From Lachnospiraceae bacterium (lineage in GTDB: Bacteria > Bacillota > Clostridia > Lachnospirales > Lachnospiraceae), in the NCBI GenBank assembly GCA_022791575.1, contig JAAVZI010000039.1, positions 1-64,000 on the forward strand: a DNA stretch of 64,000 nt. The letters run 5' to 3'. The position numbers and the translations under genes are program-made. Positions 61,800 through 64,000 of this stretch are shown piece after piece (positions within the stretch are counted from its first letter, which is position 1; every line of letters starts with the position of its first letter). The notes under the pieces were generated by a model. That model was given only the letters and a program-made list of their open reading frames with translations, ran no database searches and was not told where the DNA came from.

Positions 61800-63116
61800 T
61801 CAATACTGCAGTACTAGGACAAATGCCATTCCCTCATTTTCTCTCTCTGCAAAGATAGAACCTCCCATCTTCTGCATAATCTCACGGCAAATATACAGAC
61901 CCAGACCATTTCCTGGCTGTCCTTTACTGTTAGAGGCTCGAAAAAAGCTTTCAAATATATGGTTAAAATCATTTTCTGCAACGGGTGTTCCAGTGTTGAA
62001 GATACGAATCAGCTGACAATCGTCTTCTTCATAAAAAGTGACAGCAATTGTTCTCCCGTCTCCATATTTAAAAGCATTCTCGAAAATATTCTCAAAAACC
62101 TCCAAAGTTCTGTTTCTATCACCTTTTAACAAACGGTTTACATATCTCCCGATCTCCAATTCCATTTTTCGGATCGCGCATTTCTCTCCATAGGCTTCTC
62201 TTACTTGTTCCATTAGCTCTTTTAGATAGAATTCTCCCTGTATTACCTGGATGTCCAGAATATCCTCTCGTGAATTCTTCATAATTTCTTCTACATATCC
62301 TTCGATTTCTGCTGCCTTTCTGGTAATCTGCAAGAGTGCAGACTGCCGTTTCTCTTCCTTCTCATACAGATTCTCCTGCAGTGCTTTTGCATAGAGTTTG
62401 ATGCTGTTCAAAGGTGTTTTTATATCATGGGATAAGGACAGAAGCAGCAGCTTTTTTTCCTTTTCCAGCTCCAGTGTCCTCTTGCGGCTGGTCTCCAATG
62501 AATCCTTTAACTGACCGATCCCCCAAAGGAACTTACCAAAATATTTGTTTTTTTCTTCTTTCACGATTCCTTTTAAATGTCCCTGCGCCAGCTCATACGG
62601 CAGACTGGTTAACTGACGGAAGGGGCGCAGCAGCTTATATTTCATATAAAACAACAAACTAAGCAGAAAAATTTCTACAAACCCAAGCCCGATCTCGATT
62701 ATAATCAAAACCGTTCTAAGCGGATACGCTGCTTCTATATAATCAAAGCGAAGCATTCCCTGTAATTGTCCATCTCGAAATACCGGCCGAATATCCGACT
62801 TCCAGTGGTTGTCCTCCTTATAAAAGCTTTCTGCCTGTTGTTCCTGTTCCATTTGTGCCCCAGGTAGATATTCCACCGCCTTTATCCACTGACAGGAAGC
62901 CAGTAGGGAATCCGCTGACTGCTTTTGATCTGCCTGCATGCGAAATCGCCTATCAGGATCTAGTTCTCCTGATAAGCGACTATATACACGATTGATTTCT
63001 ACTTTATAATATGTGTCTGCCTGCGTTTCTATTGTCTGTATCCAAAATACCAGTGAGCCAGCTAGAACTCCATACACAATGACAGACAACGCAATTAGCT
63101 GATTATATCTCTTCAT
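61800..63116 (-). CDS. Sensor histidine kinase (HAMP-type)
   Basis: 438 residues from ATG at 63116. Two membrane segments (about 9-32 and 134-160) bracket an extracytoplasmic sensor of about 100 residues. A HAMP-like region (about 165-220) precedes the dimerisation domain with H-box LLSLSHDIKTPLNSIKL. Catalytic boxes: N-box FENIFENAFKYGDG and G-box NGLGLYICREIMQKMGG. The ATG overlaps the last 14 bp of the response-regulator gene, so translation is coupled. A longer start 20 codons upstream is possible. Confidence 0.9.
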   Translation of the reverse strand: MKRYNQLIALSVIVYGVLAGSLVFWIQTIETQADTYYKVEINRVYSRLSGELDPDRRFRMQADQKQSADSLLASCQWIKAVEYLPGAQMEQEQQAESFYKEDNHWKSDIRPVFRDGQLQGMLRFDYIEAAYPLRTVLIIIEIGLGFVEIFLLSLLFYMKYKLLRPFRQLTSLPYELAQGHLKGIVKEEKNKYFGKFLWGIGQLKDSLETSRKRTLELEKEKKLLLLSLSHDIKTPLNSIKLYAKALQENLYEKEEKRQSALLQITRKAAEIEGYVEEIMKNSREDILDIQVIQGEFYLKELMEQVREAYGEKCAIRKMELEIGRYVNRLLKGDRNRTLEVFENIFENAFKYGDGRTIAVTFYEEDDCQLIRIFNTGTPVAENDFNHIFESFFRASNSKGQPGNGLGLYICREIMQKMGGSIFAERENEGMAFVLVLQY

Positions 63117-63786
63117 AGCGATAGCCAATCCCCCAAACCGTTCGAATTCTTTCTGGCTCTCTGGGGTTTTTTTCAATCTTTTTTCTAAGCATTTTAATAT
63201 GGACTGTTAAGGTCTGATTTTCACTGAAGCAGTCCAGACCCCAGATTTCTCCAAAAATGTAATCCTTATGGAGAGTCTTGCCAGGATTTTTGACAAACAA
63301 AAGCAGCAATTCATATTCCTTTACATTCAGCTCTAGTTCCCTTCCCTCCAGAAATACTTTCCTAGCCTCTGTATCCACTTCGATCCCACCAGACTTCAAA
63401 ATCCTGGCGTCCTGTAAAGTACCATATGTTCTCTGTAGCAGCGCTTTAATTTTAGCTGACAGAAGCTCAATATCGACCGGCTTTTCCATATAGTCGTCTG
63501 CTCCCAGTTCGTAACCGTTCAACTTATCCTCCCGGCCAGTCCGGGCACTGATGACAAGAATAGGCAGATTCCAGCTCTCCCTAATTATCCGGCAAATGGC
63601 AAATCCATCCATTCCCGGTAGACAGATATCCAGAATTAATAATTTATATTTCTGTTCCTCTCTTATCAGCTGAACTGCCTCCTCTCCGCAGAACACACGT
63701 TCTACCGAAAATCCATCTCTTTTTAGAAATACTTGTATCAGCTCTGCCAGTTCTTCATTATCTTCTACTAACAAAATATCTGCCAT
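63103..63786 (-). CDS. OmpR/PhoB-family response regulator
   Basis: 227 residues. Receiver domain (about 1-115): acidic pocket EDNEE, phospho-acceptor Asp53 in LILDICLPGMDGF, conserved Lys in YMEKPVD. Winged-helix DNA-binding domain (about 125-225; LNVKEYELLLLFVKNPGKTL, LTVHIKMLRKKIE, TVWGIGYRYEE). ATG at 63786 only 3 bp after the upstream ABC ATPase gene, so the three genes are one operon; the pair probably senses a threat at the envelope and controls the ABC transporter. Confidence 0.95.
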   Translation of the reverse strand: MADILLVEDNEELAELIQVFLKRDGFSVERVFCGEEAVQLIREEQKYKLLILDICLPGMDGFAICRIIRESWNLPILVISARTGREDKLNGYELGADDYMEKPVDIELLSAKIKALLQRTYGTLQDARILKSGGIEVDTEARKVFLEGRELELNVKEYELLLLFVKNPGKTLHKDYIFGEIWGLDCFSENQTLTVHIKMLRKKIEKNPREPERIRTVWGIGYRYEEI

Positions 63787-63789
63787 ACT

Positions 63790-64000
63790 TTACCATCCTA
63801 ATTGAATCAACCAGTCATTGATCTGCCGTTCCCTTGTTCTTTTATCGGTGGTTTCTCCCCATTTCCCCAGTGTAATCTCATCTTTGATATCTCCATCTTC
63901 TATATACAGCACTCTTTGGCATCTGGATGCAACCTTCATATCATGTGTAACCAGCATGATACTAGTTCCTTCTTCATTGATACGGTTCAGCTCTTCCATA
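63790..64000 (-). CDS. ABC transporter ATP-binding protein, C-terminal part (cut by window edge)
   Basis: Only the last ~70 residues are in view: LNRINEEGTSIMLVTHDMKVASRCQRVLYIEDG contains the switch His (LVTHD) of an ABC ATPase. The protein ends WLIQLGW. The gene continues past position 64000. Being directly upstream of a two-component system suggests a BceAB-like or MacB-like antimicrobial peptide detoxification module, but the permease is not visible here. Confidence 0.8.
   Translation of the reverse strand, partial: MEELNRINEEGTSIMLVTHDMKVASRCQRVLYIEDGDIKDEITLGKWGETTDKRTRERQINDWLIQLGW

Noticed and set aside
1-64000. rRNA and tRNA genes
   Set aside because: I saw no conserved 16S/23S blocks or tRNA-like cloverleafs; a tRNAscan and rRNA search would be decisive.

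Overview
The window looks like the chromosome of a spore-forming, plant-polysaccharide-degrading member of the Clostridia, most likely a Lachnospiraceae gut or rumen bacterium. This rests on: a complete S10-spc-alpha ribosomal operon with a small KOW protein between map and infA; zinc-type S14, L36 and adenylate kinase; sporulation genes (spoVT, sipL, spmA, spmB); Gram-positive lipoproteins and AGGAGG ribosome binding sites; and secreted cellulase and pectate lyases, two of them with dockerins. No rRNA, tRNA or CRISPR array was seen.

Layout. 1-1437: AT-rich debris, a frameshifted recombinase tail joined to a broken membrane-protein gene, plus an unknown membrane protein. 1438-7091: membrane-anchored GH5 cellulase and a paired ABC exporter. 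7233-23895: ribosomal operon on the minus strand (rpsJ to rplQ) with secY, adk, map, infA and rpoA. Its promoter (24136-24164) is followed by a ~235-nt leader that can fold into a three-way junction. Several intercistronic gaps are full of hairpins, notably a three-unit hairpin repeat between rpsS and rplV and a split repeat between rpmJ and rpsM. 24340-28286: a plus-strand four-gene operon (SGNH hydrolase, DUF4358, MBOAT acyltransferase, DHHW protein) that reads as a surface-polymer O-acylation system. 28361-29955: a yybP-ykoY-type (Mn2+) riboswitch with terminator ahead of oadB-like and oadG-like genes. 30143-36374: spoVT and two tandem pectate lyase-LamG-dockerin genes. 36640-39808: a PII protein followed by potABC without potD. 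39805-42786: VanY-type peptidase, pncB and a cyclophilin lipoprotein.

42809-48372: two copies of a palindromic repeat flank a pilM-pilN fusion, pilO, a C_GCAxxG_C_C protein, sipL and a PrcB-like lipoprotein. 48373-54103: cation/proton antiporter, PlsC-type acyltransferase, malQ and glgX (glycogen/maltodextrin use). 54272-57482: a double-HTH regulator, divergent spmB/spmA and a PrsA-like foldase. 57513-61642: mfd and pth. 61800-64000: sensor kinase, response regulator and the end of an ABC ATPase cut by the window edge.

How it fits together: GH5 and the pectate lyases attack plant cell wall outside the cell, and GlgX/MalQ handle stored or imported alpha-glucan. The acylation operon probably decorates an envelope polymer. 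The spore genes are scattered as is usual in Clostridia. Gene families were recognised from motifs by reading the sequence; no database search was possible. RNA folds were drawn by eye.
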